Below, piece by piece: positions 55,507-64,000 of a stretch of 64,000 nt of DNA. A program made the position numbers and the translations under genes. Every line of letters starts with the position of its first letter. Within the stretch, counting starts at the first letter, position 1. The stretch lies in contig JBEKMO010000004.1 of assembly GCA_050008465.1 (NCBI GenBank), forward strand, positions 1 to 64,000. The letters are read 5' to 3'. The notes below the pieces were generated by a model. The model made no database searches. It saw only the letters and a program-made list of their open reading frames with translations, and was not told the DNA's origin. Origin of the DNA: Fen-330 sp050008465. GTDB lineage: Bacteria > Acidobacteriota > Terriglobia > Bryobacterales > Bryobacteraceae.

Positions 55507-56193
55507 TCACTCAGCCGGTTGTGGCGTCCAACGTAGGGCCGGCTCCGGCTCCAGCCGGCCCGCCAGTTCTTTGCGCAAGGCCTCGCGCCCGCGCAGAATG
55601 CGGGACTTCACGGTCCCCATCGCAACCTGAAGAATATCCGCTATTTCCTCGTAACTGAGCTCCTCGATATCCCGCAAGACAACGGCGGTACGGAAGCTCG
55701 GGTTCAAATGGTTGAGCGCCGCCTCTACCAGGGCGTGCCGCTCCCGATCCGCAGCGCAGTCATAAGGGGAACGACCGGGGTCGGGCACGGTCTGGTAATA
55801 GCCCAGGCTGCCCTCTTCCTCGCTCTCCAAGCCGACTTCCTGCCGGCGATGGCGGCCATACCATCGCTGGTAGTTGTAGGCCTCATTGACTGCAACCCGG
55901 TAGATCCAAGTCTTCAGGCTGCTATCGCCGCGAAAAGCGCCTATCTTGCGAAAGATCTTTAAGAAAACCTCCTGGACGACATCGCAGGCGTCGGCAGGGT
56001 CGCTCAGCAAACGGGAGACGAGATTATAGACCGGCTGCTGAAAATCCGTAATCAGGACCTCGTAAGCCTTTTCCTCGCCCCTCCTGAGGCCCTCTACCAG
56101 CCACTTGTGGTCATAAGTATCCCCGCGATCCAGCGGGACCGCGACCGGCTCAACAAAAGCCGGTTCGCCGAGATGAAGGGAAGTATCCGCCAC
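55507..56193 (-). CDS. ECF-type RNA polymerase sigma factor (RpoE-like)
   Basis: 228 residues from a GTG with GAGG upstream. Region 2 (YNLVSRLLSDPADACDVVQEVFLKIFRKI, SSLKTWIYRVAVNEAYNYQR) and region 4 (ALNHLNPSFRTAVVLRDIEELSYEEIADILQVAMGTVKSRI-type HTH) are complete. The preceding promoter has the GGAACTT-N17-TCTAT motif, indicating autoregulation, and the same motif precedes 18194. The anti-sigma gene follows. Confidence 0.95.
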   Translation of the reverse strand: MADTSLHLGEPAFVEPVAVPLDRGDTYDHKWLVEGLRRGEEKAYEVLITDFQQPVYNLVSRLLSDPADACDVVQEVFLKIFRKIGAFRGDSSLKTWIYRVAVNEAYNYQRWYGRHRRQEVGLESEEEGSLGYYQTVPDPGRSPYDCAADRERHALVEAALNHLNPSFRTAVVLRDIEELSYEEIADILQVAMGTVKSRILRGREALRKELAGRLEPEPALRWTPQPAE

Positions 56194-56256
56194 GATGGCG
56201 CCTCGATGGCAAATTCACCTTCAACGTTAGCAGGTAATCGGACTTCCTTCAATCCT

Positions 56257-56285
56257 ATAGACACCGCTGGGGCGCGTAAAGTTCC
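56257..56285 (-). promoter_or_regulatory. ECF sigma-type promoter of the sigma factor gene
   Basis: On the minus strand, GGAACTT, 17 bases and TCTAT, with CGGTG preceding the -10 exactly as at 18219-18247. It lies about 60 bases before the GTG of the sigma gene. The match in motif, spacing and flank supports autoregulation. Confidence 0.8.
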
Positions 56286-56375
56286 CCCCAAGTACCAGTG
56301 GCTGACCGGCACGGGAAGCGGGCGAGTACCGGGAGTACCTGGGGAGGCCAGGAACAGCAGGGAGCGGACAGGCCC

Positions 56376-58793
56376 TTACTTCCGCAGCACGCTGTTGTTG
56401 GGATCCAGCAGCACCTTGGTGGGCGCCTGCTTCAGCGTCACGCTGAACGAGACCGGTTCGCTGGCGGTCCGGACCCAGCGCACCAGCGGCTTGCCCTTCG
56501 CCACCTGGATTTCGACCGGCACGAGCGCGCTGAAGTCCTCGTCCACCTCGCTCTGCGTGATGGTGCCATTCAGTTGGACGGCCGGCGCTTTGCCGGTCAC
56601 CTTGTAGCTGAGCTTCAGCGCCGGGATGCCCGTGCCATATATCCACTGGTCGAAGAACGCCTCCAGTTGAGCGTCGAGGGACCTTGGGGGGAGACTCTCG
56701 GCAACCGCGCGCCGGAACTGGTCGGTGGTAACCGCCTGGAACTGGTAACGTTGCCGGAACTGGCCGAGCATCGCCAAGAAGCGCTCCTCGCCCATTCGCT
56801 GGCGGAGCATGTGCATGATCCACGACCCTTTCTCGTAAGTGATCACCCGCCAGCCGTCCGGCGCCTGAGAGTTGTGGAGGCGTGGCCCCCAGATGATAGG
56901 TCCGATGGAATCCACGGCGTTTCCGCCGCCGGTCTTCGCGAGCAGGTGGGTCCTGTAATTGGCCAGCACCGTGTCCACGGCGCGGATGCCCTTGCGCTTC
57001 TCCAGGTACAGCAGCGCCGAGTAATTGGCCAGCGCCTCCATAATCCAGTCATCTTCGTAGCTGGCCGTCGTCACCACGTTGCCCCACCATTGATGGGCGG
57101 TTTCGTGGGCGTGCAGGATCTCGGAGTAGAACAACTCGGCAACCTCACTGCGCGCGGCGGCGGGCCTCTGTTTCGGGTCGAGATATACCAGGGTCGAGAG
57201 GTAAATCAGGCCGGGAAAGCCCTGGCCGAACGTCCCGGGAATCGGCGCGATCGTCAAATGTTTCTGCACGGGCGGCCCGAAATGCGACGCCATGAACTCG
57301 AGGGCGCCCGTGATCTCCAGCGCCAGATGCTGCAGCCGCGCCGCCGGGTCGATCTCGGGCATGTCCAGAGGGTAGGGAGCCAAGTCCACGGTCCAGCGCT
57401 GATTGCCGGGCGGCCCGATCCTCGGCTGGGGTAGCAGAATGGTCCGTTGCTGGGAATTGCGGGCGAGCGCGGTTTCGACAGTCCGGTTCGCGTAAACGTC
57501 CACGGTGTAACCGCTCCGAGCCACCGTCTGCCGGTCATATCTGCCGAGGTTGAACCCCGCCATGCGCACTGCGGAGTCCGTGCGGTGGCGTGTGACATGC
57601 CAGGGGCTGGAAACGCTGTCTTCCACGATCTTCCCGGTGGCGACCAGATCCAGGTCCTCGGGGTAACGGAATGTCAGGTCGTAGCGGGCGAACTGACCCG
57701 GGCGGTGGGGGTACCAGGAGCCGCGGGCGCCGACGAAATACACGTGGTTGCCGGCATCCGAGATCACGTCGCCCTCGTGCTGGAACTCGACTTGGTATTC
57801 GCGCCCGGGTTGCAACGGCTTGGCCGGCACCACCAGGAAGGTCTCGTTGAGATCGCCCCGGATCAGGTTCGAGCGCAGCGAACTGGGTTGGAACACCTCG
57901 GCAGGCTCGCCGTCGATGCGCGCCTCGGTCACGCGCATCTGCACGGAAATGTCGAAGGACAAAGCGCGCCGGGCTTCCACGCCCGGGCTGACGGTGGCCT
58001 GCGTGACGACGCGGAGGTGAAGGTTGGGATTCAGGGTGGCATCGATGTGGTAGCTGGTCACGCGCAGATCTTCGTCCGGCAGGACCCGGGTCCGGTTCCG
58101 GAAGGACCGCGCCTGGAACCGAGTCCAGGTGTCGAAGTACGCCTGATCCTGCCGGAATGCCACTTGGCCAAGGCTGATCTGCTCGCGTGCCCGCGGGTCG
58201 TAGGTTGCATCGAAATTGCCAAGCTTGCGCCCACTCACCGCCATGTAGAGGAATCCCAGCGCAGCCCGGTTCTCGGCGAGCAAGTCCTTCACCAGCCGGA
58301 TCTGGAAGCTGGAGGAGAAGTTCCGCATCGCGGGGGCCCAGGATTGCGCGAGCAGCAGGCCGCGCTCGGCGCTCTTGCGGGGCTCGCCGCTTGCCTGGAT
58401 CTGCTTCACGAGCTGGGCGTAGGTATCGTCGGTGAAAACCAGTATGGCGCCGTCGAAGTGCTCGCTCAGGTTGGGTGCACGGGCGTAAGAAGCCAGCGAC
58501 ATCCGCTCGGAACGCGTCGGGGGGAGCACCAGCAGCTCGGCGTCGCCCCCCTCGATGTCGCCGCTGAACACGGCGGAGAGCCGTACGCCGTTCACCGCCG
58601 CTCCGAAGATCAGGTAGCCTTCGGTGAGGTATACGTGCAGGTCTTCCTTATCGAAGCGCAGATTTCGGACTTGATAGCACTCCGTGGGATCCAGACCCGC
58701 ATCGAGAATCCGGCGGCCGAGTTCCGCCGTCGGGCCGTCTGCCGCCCGGAGCATAGGGACAAGAAGGGCAAAGAGGATCGCGAATCGGTGCAC
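56376..58793 (-). CDS. M1-family metallopeptidase (aminopeptidase N-like), catalytically complete
   Basis: 805 residues from GTG 58793, which begins a signal peptide (HRFAILFALLVPMLRAADG). A GTG at 58835 would add 14 residues. An about 220-residue N-terminal domain of unknown type precedes the M1 fold. The zinc site is intact: H563-E-T-A-H567-QWWG, with the Glu ligand 19 residues later in WIMEALANY. The exopeptidase GAMEN motif is not clearly seen, so specificity is uncertain. It ends in the same 'D-P-N-N-S-V-L-R' element as the pseudoenzyme at 7099. Confidence 0.9.
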   Translation of the reverse strand: MHRFAILFALLVPMLRAADGPTAELGRRILDAGLDPTECYQVRNLRFDKEDLHVYLTEGYLIFGAAVNGVRLSAVFSGDIEGGDAELLVLPPTRSERMSLASYARAPNLSEHFDGAILVFTDDTYAQLVKQIQASGEPRKSAERGLLLAQSWAPAMRNFSSSFQIRLVKDLLAENRAALGFLYMAVSGRKLGNFDATYDPRAREQISLGQVAFRQDQAYFDTWTRFQARSFRNRTRVLPDEDLRVTSYHIDATLNPNLHLRVVTQATVSPGVEARRALSFDISVQMRVTEARIDGEPAEVFQPSSLRSNLIRGDLNETFLVVPAKPLQPGREYQVEFQHEGDVISDAGNHVYFVGARGSWYPHRPGQFARYDLTFRYPEDLDLVATGKIVEDSVSSPWHVTRHRTDSAVRMAGFNLGRYDRQTVARSGYTVDVYANRTVETALARNSQQRTILLPQPRIGPPGNQRWTVDLAPYPLDMPEIDPAARLQHLALEITGALEFMASHFGPPVQKHLTIAPIPGTFGQGFPGLIYLSTLVYLDPKQRPAAARSEVAELFYSEILHAHETAHQWWGNVVTTASYEDDWIMEALANYSALLYLEKRKGIRAVDTVLANYRTHLLAKTGGGNAVDSIGPIIWGPRLHNSQAPDGWRVITYEKGSWIMHMLRQRMGEERFLAMLGQFRQRYQFQAVTTDQFRRAVAESLPPRSLDAQLEAFFDQWIYGTGIPALKLSYKVTGKAPAVQLNGTITQSEVDEDFSALVPVEIQVAKGKPLVRWVRTASEPVSFSVTLKQAPTKVLLDPNNSVLRK

Positions 58794-58866
58794 CCCTATA
58801 GGGTAGGATATCCCCTCGGTCCTTTCCAGGGGCACTTTCGCGGGCCGATTCGGTCGGCCCAGGGCT

Positions 58867-59742
58867 CTACTTGGCGGCGGTCTTCTGATACCCGGCGGGA
58901 GGAGCGAACTCCGCAGCCGGAATCGTGGCCGTGGAGAAGCCGCTCGATTCGATGGTCATCTCCATCATGCTGCCCCCCGAGGACCCCGCCCCGCCCATCC
59001 TTGCCAGGGCCGCTTCAGCCATTTTCGCCTGCTCGCCGCCCTTCGCCTTCATGGCCTCCAACTGAGCCCGCGCCTGAGCCATCCCCTGCTGCATCTGCGC
59101 GGTTTGGGCCGCATCGCCCGCCGCACCCATCTTCATGATCTGCAATACCGGGACGCCATTCAGGTTGGCCATCTTCCTCTGCAATTCGGCCATGTTCTTC
59201 TGCATTCCCGCGCCGCTCCCGCGCATCATTGCCGCCCACCCGGGTCCGCTGGAAATCCTCTGATGTAAGGAGCGCAGCTCCTGGTAGCCCGGCACGTCGG
59301 GCGAGACCCAGAGTTCCATGGTCATGCGCATTTTCATAGCGGCGCCCTGCTGCCGCGCCTGGGGGCTGTCCATTTCCATGGTCATGATGACCTGGCGGCA
59401 GTTGAAGCCGCTGATTACCTTGCGCTGGCCTGTTTCCTGGACATCGACGTTCACCTCGACGCCGGCCTGGCCCGCCTGGGACGCAACCTCGCCGAAAGGC
59501 ATCACGGAGTACGTCTTCTGAGCGTGATTGATGTGGGTAATGGTCTGCGAGCCGAAGTCCATGATCATGGCGTGGTCCCCGGTATCGACCTTCATCTTGT
59601 CGCCCTTGATCAGAGTATGCGTTGGGCGGGCCGCACTGGCCGGCATCATTCCCCCGCCCTTCATCGTTGAGGTGTACGAAAAATCCGCATGAACGGCGAC
59701 CGATCCCGCCACCGCCAGCACCAGCACAGCAGTCAGTTTCAT
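58867..59742 (-). CDS. Secreted protein, DUF4412-like
   Basis: 291 residues from ATG 59742, with GGAAGGGGG upstream. Signal peptide MKLTAVLVLAVAGSVAVHA. A lipoprotein-localisation-like beta fold is suggested by YTSTMKGGG, HTLIKGDKMKVDTGDHAMIMDF, YSVMPFGEV and FNCRQVIMTMEMD. A Met/Gln/Ala-rich helical insert (about 165-250) interrupts it. The final strand is SSGFSTATIPAAEFAPPAGY. DUF4412-like assignment is by pattern; function unknown. Confidence 0.75.
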   Translation of the reverse strand: MKLTAVLVLAVAGSVAVHADFSYTSTMKGGGMMPASAARPTHTLIKGDKMKVDTGDHAMIMDFGSQTITHINHAQKTYSVMPFGEVASQAGQAGVEVNVDVQETGQRKVISGFNCRQVIMTMEMDSPQARQQGAAMKMRMTMELWVSPDVPGYQELRSLHQRISSGPGWAAMMRGSGAGMQKNMAELQRKMANLNGVPVLQIMKMGAAGDAAQTAQMQQGMAQARAQLEAMKAKGGEQAKMAEAALARMGGAGSSGGSMMEMTIESSGFSTATIPAAEFAPPAGYQKTAAK

Positions 59743-60027
59743 TCCAAATACCCCCTTCCCTTGCTTCCGATCCAGTTCCACCGCGCCAGTTCCTTCGCGG
59801 GAAGCCCAAGAGGAGAAGGCCCCTCCACCTCGAAACCTAACCCGAGGGAACTCCCCCAAGATTATAGGGATGCGTCCACGATGTCAACCGAGGGGAGAGG
59901 CGTCTGAGGTTCCCTGGAAACCCGGCCGACCAGCCTCCTGCCACCCTTCCAGAGTATCCTCGCCGCAGCCCTGCTCGGAGTGCACTTGCAGCTTCAGCGA
60001 GCGCGCAGGTTCCGGCTGCTTGGGGTA

Positions 60028-61194
60028 TTAGAGGATCTCATAGGGATGAAGCAGGCTGGAGTAGAGCTTCCCGCAGAGTTCGAGGATCCTGTCGGGCTTG
60101 CTGGTGGCGAGGCACATACCCCCCGTCCGCTCCGAGACATCGGCCAGGATGCCCGGTGAGCCACCCGGATCGATGAGAGTGACGGCATGAATGGCAACCG
60201 CAGTGGCCTGCGCGTCACGAACGAGCCCTTCCCAGCGTGCGGCATCGAGTTCAGGCAGAGCTGACCCGTCCGTGCAGTCCGCCAGCAGCAGCAGGTTACG
60301 GCTGCCGGAAGCCTGCGTGACCGCGCGCAAAAGATCAGGTACAACATCGGCGAACGGAAACTGCTCTTGGGGCGCGTTCAACGCCGCAGTCAAGGCATCC
60401 ACGTCCGGTCGAAGAAAGCATGCGGGGGGGAGAGTCTTGTGGTCCGCGGCCTCCACCGGGGTGCCGAACCGGAGAATGGCCCAACGGTCGGCGCTGCCTT
60501 TGAGCGCCAAGCAGGCCTGGGCGCCTCGTTCGAGAACCGCGCAGTTCTCCCGGGAACCCGTGTGCGTCGCCGGGAGCGCCACTCCGAATGCCAGCCAGTC
60601 GACCGAGCGGGGCCGTCGCAGGCGCGCGTCCGGTTCCCGCAGCGCCTGCTCCACCCATTGCACGTTCTTGCTCGTGCGACCTGCCAGTAGCGCCGCTTTC
60701 GAGCGCAGCCGCGGATCCGGCTCGCGCAGAACCTGGATCAGCATGGGCAGAATTCGGGTTCCATCGGCGATAGCCGCGAGCACCTCCAGAATTCGCAGCG
60801 CAATCGCGTCATCGATCCCCTCGCCTCCGCGCAGCTTGGAGTTGGTGATCCGCCGCGCCAGCTTGACGTCTAACAGCGGCTCGCGCTGCATCACCACGCG
60901 GGCGATGGCCACGTCATCCTCCAGGCTAAGCAGCGAGGGGTCGCAGAACGGCAACACATCCTTCAACATCTCATAGAGGAACTGGAGGCCCGTTCGGCCG
61001 TTGCCTTCCCTGAGCAAGGGCAGGGCGGCGAGACCAAACGCGGGCGGATTGGCGGCATGCAGGTCCCGCAGCGCTTTGCGCGCCCGCGCAGGGTCCTGTC
61101 CGAACGCCGCCACCTCCGCGTCGATTCGATCCGCCAGGGTCTGTACTCCGCCGGAAACCGACAGGGGACTGGTACCTGTACAGCAATCGTCCAC
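60028..61194 (-). CDS. HEAT-repeat / VWA-like protein downstream of CpaE-like genes
   Basis: About 388 residues if it starts at GTG 61194; the start is uncertain because no ribosome site is seen and the frame stays open to 61317. Helical repeats of HEAT type occupy about 20-200 (ARRITNSKLRGGEGIDDAIALRILEVL, VLREPDPRLRSKAALLAGR). The C-terminal third looks like a VWA-type fold (RNLLLLADCTDG, VAIHAVTLID, LADVSERTGGMCL). It may be an assembly or secretion accessory in the CpaE operon. Its 5' portion is duplicated, in degenerate form, at about 62418-62586. Confidence 0.7.
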   Translation of the reverse strand: MDDCCTGTSPLSVSGGVQTLADRIDAEVAAFGQDPARARKALRDLHAANPPAFGLAALPLLREGNGRTGLQFLYEMLKDVLPFCDPSLLSLEDDVAIARVVMQREPLLDVKLARRITNSKLRGGEGIDDAIALRILEVLAAIADGTRILPMLIQVLREPDPRLRSKAALLAGRTSKNVQWVEQALREPDARLRRPRSVDWLAFGVALPATHTGSRENCAVLERGAQACLALKGSADRWAILRFGTPVEAADHKTLPPACFLRPDVDALTAALNAPQEQFPFADVVPDLLRAVTQASGSRNLLLLADCTDGSALPELDAARWEGLVRDAQATAVAIHAVTLIDPGGSPGILADVSERTGGMCLATSKPDRILELCGKLYSSLLHPYEIL

Positions 61195-61222
61195 AGCGGG
61201 AAAAGCTTTAGACGGCGCCGGG

Positions 61223-62401
61223 CTAGTGCGCCGCAGCTCGAGCTCGAAACTGGCGCAAAAACGAAAACCCAGACTCGCGCCGCTCTTCCGGCCGTTGACC
61301 GGCGATCCTGGCGGCAAGCTGCGCCAGCCGCCCGCCGAGATCCGACCTGGAGGAAACCAACCGACCCTCGGAGTGGGCCTCGACGATCTCGTGGTAGTCC
61401 TCGGGCAGGTATGCCTCGATCGGAACGGCGAGGAGTTTCTCGATATCTCTGGACTCCTGCGCGTATTCCTTCCGGACGCGGTTCACCACCAGCCGCGGCG
61501 ATTCCCGTGTGCATTGGCGCGAAAGCAGCTTGTTGAAGATCCTGCGCGCCTGGTACAAAGGCGCAACCTCGGGGGTGGTCACCAGGTATAGGGTGTCGAG
61601 ATCCGGAATGAGGGCCATCGAGAGCGGTGAGAGGCCCTGCCCCAGGTCGGCCACCACCCACTCGTAGTTCGCGCAGGCGTAGCGCAGCACGGTCGCGAAG
61701 CTCGCCTCCGTTGGCAACTCGCCTACTGGGATCTCCGTCGGAGCGCAGATTACGTCCAGATGCGGCTGCACGGATTGCACCATGCCTTTCCAGAGGCTCA
61801 AGTCCATCCGCCGCAGGTTCCTGATCACATCGAGCAGCGAATAAGCGCCGTGGGCTCTCAGCCAGAAGCCCACCATGCCGGCCAGGAGGTCAAAATCGGC
61901 GACCAGGATCCCGGCGGAAGTGATCCGGCAAAGCTCGGCAGCCACGCGGCAGGCCACGGTGGTGGCGCCACAACCACCCTCCGCGGAGAGGAACCCGATG
62001 GCCTTGCCGGCCCGGTGGAGGGGCGCCTTCGAGAGCAGCTCGTCCGCGATCTTATCCAGAGCGCTCGCTACAGTCTCTACGCTGATCGGCGGGTACAGGA
62101 ACTCGCGCGCTCCGGCGCGCACGGCGGCGAGGATCAGGTCGGGATCGGCGGATACGTGGGCCGCAATCACGGGGGGAGGCGTCAAGAGCGACTTGATCGT
62201 CACCATGATCTCAAAGGCGCTCCGGTGCCCGAAATCCAGAACCAGTACATCCGGATTCGAGTACTCCGCGGTGGAGACGTCGCCCGCCGCCGGAGAGATG
62301 GCAAATGCGATGCGGACCCTCAGATGATTCAGGCAATCCACTACGGCGTGGCGAAGGGCCGGGTCGGCGATGACGACCCCCACACCAAGGGCGCGGGTCA
62401 T
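61223..62401 (-). CDS. CpaE-like MinD/ParA-type protein, second tandem copy
   Basis: 392 residues. The N-terminal receiver-like domain (ALGVGVVIADPALRHAVVDCL, VLVLDFGHRSAFEIM) precedes a MinD-type ATPase domain. The deviant Walker A reads SAEGGCGATT, so the signature Lys (normally KGG) is Glu and the second Lys position is Ala. Walker B-like ILVADFDL and VVADLGQGLS are present. Pilus/Flp-type assembly is the usual role of CpaE. It is about 85% identical to the copy at 62587. Confidence 0.8.
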   Translation of the reverse strand: MTRALGVGVVIADPALRHAVVDCLNHLRVRIAFAISPAAGDVSTAEYSNPDVLVLDFGHRSAFEIMVTIKSLLTPPPVIAAHVSADPDLILAAVRAGAREFLYPPISVETVASALDKIADELLSKAPLHRAGKAIGFLSAEGGCGATTVACRVAAELCRITSAGILVADFDLLAGMVGFWLRAHGAYSLLDVIRNLRRMDLSLWKGMVQSVQPHLDVICAPTEIPVGELPTEASFATVLRYACANYEWVVADLGQGLSPLSMALIPDLDTLYLVTTPEVAPLYQARRIFNKLLSRQCTRESPRLVVNRVRKEYAQESRDIEKLLAVPIEAYLPEDYHEIVEAHSEGRLVSSRSDLGGRLAQLAARIAGQRPEERRESGFSFLRQFRARAAAH

Positions 62402-62417
62402 GAGACAACCTCCGCCG

Positions 62418-62586
62418 CCCGCGCAGGGCCCTGCCCGAAGGCCGCTACCTCCGCCCTGGCGCGATCCACTAGGGTCTGTACTCCGCCGGAAACCGACAAT
62501 GCACTTTTACCTGTACAGCAATCGTCCGCGGCGGGAAAAGCTTTAGGAGCTGGTTGAAAACCCGGCCTGGTTCCTGCCTGCCGGGA
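62418..62586 (-). pseudogene. Duplicated 5' fragment of the HEAT/VWA-like gene
   Basis: This segment repeats, with about 80% identity, the 61083-61222 region that lies between the CpaE stop and the first codons of the 60028 gene. The reading frame resembling its N-terminus (VDRARAEVAAFGQGPARA) stops just before the next CpaE ATG. The GTG used at 61194 is GCG here. It is the scar of a tandem duplication of a CpaE-plus-leader unit. Confidence 0.75.
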
Positions 62587-63762
62587 CTATGGCTCGACAG
62601 CTCGGGGCCAAAACTGGCGCAGGATCGAGAACCTCGACTCGCGCCTCTCCTCCGGCTGGCCGGAGATCCTGCCGGCAAGCTGCGTCAGCCGCCGGCCGAG
62701 TTCCGACCTTGGCGAGGCCAGCCGGCCCTCAGAGTGGGCCTCGACGATCTCGTGGTAGTCCTCGGGCAGGTACGCCTCGATCGGAACACCGAGGAGTTTC
62801 TCGATATCTCTGGAGTCCTGCGCGTATTCCTTCCGGATGCGGTTGACCACCAACCGTGGCGATTCCCGCGTGCACTCGCTGGAGAGTAACTTGCGAATGA
62901 CCCTGCGCGCCTGGTACAAAGGCGCGACCTCGGGGGTGGTCACCAAGTACAGGGCATCGAGTTCCGGAATGAGGGCCATCGAGAGCGGTGAGAGACCCTG
63001 TCCCAGGTCGGCCACCACCCAGTCGTAGTGCGCGCGGGCGTAACGCAATACGGTCACGAAGCTCGCGGCCGATGGCAACTCGCCCAACGGAATCTCCGCC
63101 GGAGCGCAGATTACGTCCAAATGCGGCTGCACGGATTGCACCATGCCTTTCCAGAGGCTCGAATCCATCCGCGCCACGTTCCCGGTCAGGTCAAGCACCG
63201 AATAGGCGCCGGTGGCTCTCAGCCAGAAACCCACCATGCCAGCCGGGAGGTCAAAGTCGGCGACCAGTATCCCCGTGGAAGTGATCCGACGGAGTTCAGC
63301 GGCCACGTGGCAGGCCACCGTGGTGGCGCCGCAACCGCCCTCCGCGGAAAGGAACCCGATGGTCTTGCCGGTGCGGTGGGCGGGCGCCTTCAACAGCCGC
63401 TCGGCCGCGATCCTGTCCAGAGCGTCCTCGAGAGTTTGCGCGTTGATCGGGGGGCACAGGAATTCGCGCGCCCCCGAACGCATGGCAGCCAGAATCACGT
63501 CGGGTTCGGCGGACGCATGGACCGCAATCACGGGGGCAGGCGCGGCCAGCGACTTGAGCGTCACCATAATCTCGAAGGCGCTCCGGTGTCCGAAGTCCAG
63601 CACCAGCACGTCGGGATTCGAGTACTCCGTGACGGAGAGATCGCCACCCGCTGGGGAAATAGCGAATGCGATGCGTACCCTCAGATGGTTCAGGCAATCC
63701 ACCACCTCGTGGCAAAGAGCGGGGTCGGCGATGATGACCCCCACATTGAGGGCGCGGGTCAT
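62587..63762 (-). CDS. CpaE-like MinD/ParA-type protein, first tandem copy
   Basis: 391 residues. Same layout as 61223: receiver-like domain, then a MinD-type domain with SAEGGCGATT in place of a Lys-containing Walker A, ILVADFDLPAGM, and DWVVADLGQGLS. The ATG overlaps the TGA of the histidine kinase (ATGA), fixing the start. Both copies keep open frames, and the lost Lys is shared, so the loss preceded the duplication. Confidence 0.8.
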   Translation of the reverse strand: MTRALNVGVIIADPALCHEVVDCLNHLRVRIAFAISPAGGDLSVTEYSNPDVLVLDFGHRSAFEIMVTLKSLAAPAPVIAVHASAEPDVILAAMRSGAREFLCPPINAQTLEDALDRIAAERLLKAPAHRTGKTIGFLSAEGGCGATTVACHVAAELRRITSTGILVADFDLPAGMVGFWLRATGAYSVLDLTGNVARMDSSLWKGMVQSVQPHLDVICAPAEIPLGELPSAASFVTVLRYARAHYDWVVADLGQGLSPLSMALIPELDALYLVTTPEVAPLYQARRVIRKLLSSECTRESPRLVVNRIRKEYAQDSRDIEKLLGVPIEAYLPEDYHEIVEAHSEGRLASPRSELGRRLTQLAGRISGQPEERRESRFSILRQFWPRAVEP

Positions 63763-64000
63763 GCGGCAGCCTCCGGCGCCCGGTCGCTCGCCAGCGGCAG
63801 GCTGAGGAGGAACGTGGTTCCCTCCTGCTGGCTGGAGCGGAAAGATATGGTTCCGCCGAGGAACCGCTCCGCGATCAGCTTCATGAGGTACGCACCGAAG
63901 CCGCGGCCGAGGCCCTTGGTGGAGAATCCACGCTGGAAGATCTGAAGCTGGACCACCCTCGGCATCTCGCCGCCGTTTTGCACCCACAGCTCGGCGCGCT
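63759..64000 (-). CDS. Sensor histidine kinase, C-terminal ATPase end (partial)
   Basis: The frame continues past the window edge. About 80 residues are visible: LWVQNGGEMPRVVQLQIFQRGFSTK (F box region) and GLGRGFGAYLMKLI (G2 box), then GGTISFRSSQQEGTTFLLSLPL, the usual end of a HATPase_c domain. It is coupled by ATGA to the CpaE-like gene, so signal input probably controls that operon's products. Confidence 0.85.
   Translation of the reverse strand, partial: RAELWVQNGGEMPRVVQLQIFQRGFSTKGLGRGFGAYLMKLIAERFLGGTISFRSSQQEGTTFLLSLPLASDRAPEAAA

Overview
The window is high-GC, gene-dense DNA that most resembles an acidobacterium of the Solibacter/Bryobacter type. That placement is an inference. It rests on a TIGR03437-type secreted protein, many exported carboxypeptidase-regulatory-like and conserved hypothetical proteins, hopanoid (shc), lipid A (lpxB) and bacillithiol (bshC) genes, abundant twin-arginine-like leaders on sugar-active enzymes, and decayed toxin-antitoxin modules. 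No rRNA, intact tRNA, CRISPR array, IS element or prophage is visible, and no gene-free stretch exceeds about 300 bases.

Layout. 1-9060: end of an MrfA/YprA-type helicase, an ORF6N protein, a propeller-TPR membrane protein bracketed by two copies of a palindromic repeat, lpxB, and an M1-peptidase-like pseudoenzyme. 9078-14871: a trxB-DUF2157-GDYXXLXY operon, an orphan membrane protein and a large TIGR03437-type protein. 14921-19116: an island of decay with mntA and a frameshifted hepT running into a tRNA-Asn-like pseudogene, hicB with a doubly frameshifted hicA between direct repeats, and a two-gene operon behind an ECF-type promoter. 19116-25211: a minus-strand run with a bifunctional nuclease, miaB, an aldolase-like protein, and an exported enolase-superfamily and DHDPS-family pair. 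25394-31822: a coupled three-gene set whose centre is a 1395-residue LysM/metzincin protein.

32049-35706 is the most interesting block. It holds a DHDPS/KDG-aldolase-family enzyme with a C-terminal amphipathic tail, a tandem-BMC microcompartment shell protein, an aldo/keto reductase and an SMP-30 lactonase. Convergent to it (35717-41184) lies a pectin operon of two GH28-like proteins and a PL26-like exo-rhamnogalacturonan lyase. Together they suggest polysaccharide breakdown feeding sugar-acid cleavage, with the aldehyde product handled by a protein shell.

41344-64000: ltaE-like and hemW-like genes, bshC, a gltX-glnS-carbamoyltransferase operon, shc coupled to a spermidine-synthase-like membrane protein, and an ECF sigma/anti-sigma/rsmA operon. 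The sigma gene and the 17739-18194 gene share the same promoter motif. The window ends with a catalytically complete M1 peptidase, a secreted DUF4412-like protein, and an operon of a histidine kinase end, two tandem CpaE/MinD-like proteins and a HEAT/VWA-like protein.
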